DNA from: Actinomycetes bacterium
GTDB taxonomy: Bacteria > Actinomycetota > Actinomycetes > JAJYSQ01
NCBI GenBank assembly: GCA_021793495.1
Contig: JAJYSQ010000170.1
Location: 1 to 5,333, forward strand
Direction of reading: 5' to 3'
DNA length: 5,333 nt
Numbering within the stretch: the first letter of the stretch is position 1; the number at the start of each line of letters is the position of its first letter. This document shows positions 5,328 through 5,333 of the stretch, piece by piece. The translations under genes and the position numbers were made by a program. A model generated the notes under the pieces. The model had not been told where the DNA came from. It did no database searches and was given only the letters and a program-made list of their open reading frames with translations.

Positions 5328-5333
5328 GTGTTC

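Overview
The window is very GC-rich, with G or C at nearly every third codon position. It carries a class II tRNA-Ser without an encoded CCA end and gene families typical of Actinomycetota. I infer a high-GC actinobacterium, perhaps from Micrococcales (Cellulomonas-like); the genus cannot be fixed from the sequence alone.

Layout. Positions 70-3557 hold four minus-strand genes that look like one operon, transcribed in the order bioY (biotin S-component transporter), mobA-like (Moco nucleotidyltransferase), moeA-like (molybdenum insertion), then a PIG3-type NAD(P)H quinone oxidoreductase. bioY and mobA overlap by about 31 nt, mobA and moeA are 10 nt apart, and moeA and the oxidoreductase are 44 nt apart. 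From 3558 to 3804 lies a divergent intergenic region with a perfect 3 x 11-bp tandem repeat next to a possible bioY promoter. From 3805 to 5031 a plus-strand gene encodes an EAL-HDOD protein of the YuxH type. It appears to be translated through a six-codon minicistron (3788-3808) that carries the only good ribosome binding site. From 5032 to 5226 there is no intact gene, but the minus strand shows traces of a frameshifted short gene running into the end of the EAL-HDOD gene. At 5227-5311 is a minus-strand tRNA-Ser(UGA), with a -10-like box just upstream. Positions 1-69 hold no gene but contain a 3 x 15-bp tandem repeat.

How the genes fit together. MobA-like and MoeA-like proteins act late in molybdenum cofactor synthesis: MoeA inserts molybdate and MobA attaches a nucleotide. 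BioY brings in biotin and the oxidoreductase is a soluble MDR enzyme; their link to Moco is by position only. The divergent EAL-HDOD protein is probably a signalling or scaffold protein and need not be related to the operon.

Nothing here amounts to a clearly new multi-gene system. The observations most worth a second look are the minicistron and ATGA coupling, the 11-bp repeat array in the divergent promoter region, the 26-bp perfect palindrome inside the EAL-HDOD gene, and the broken small gene beside the tRNA.
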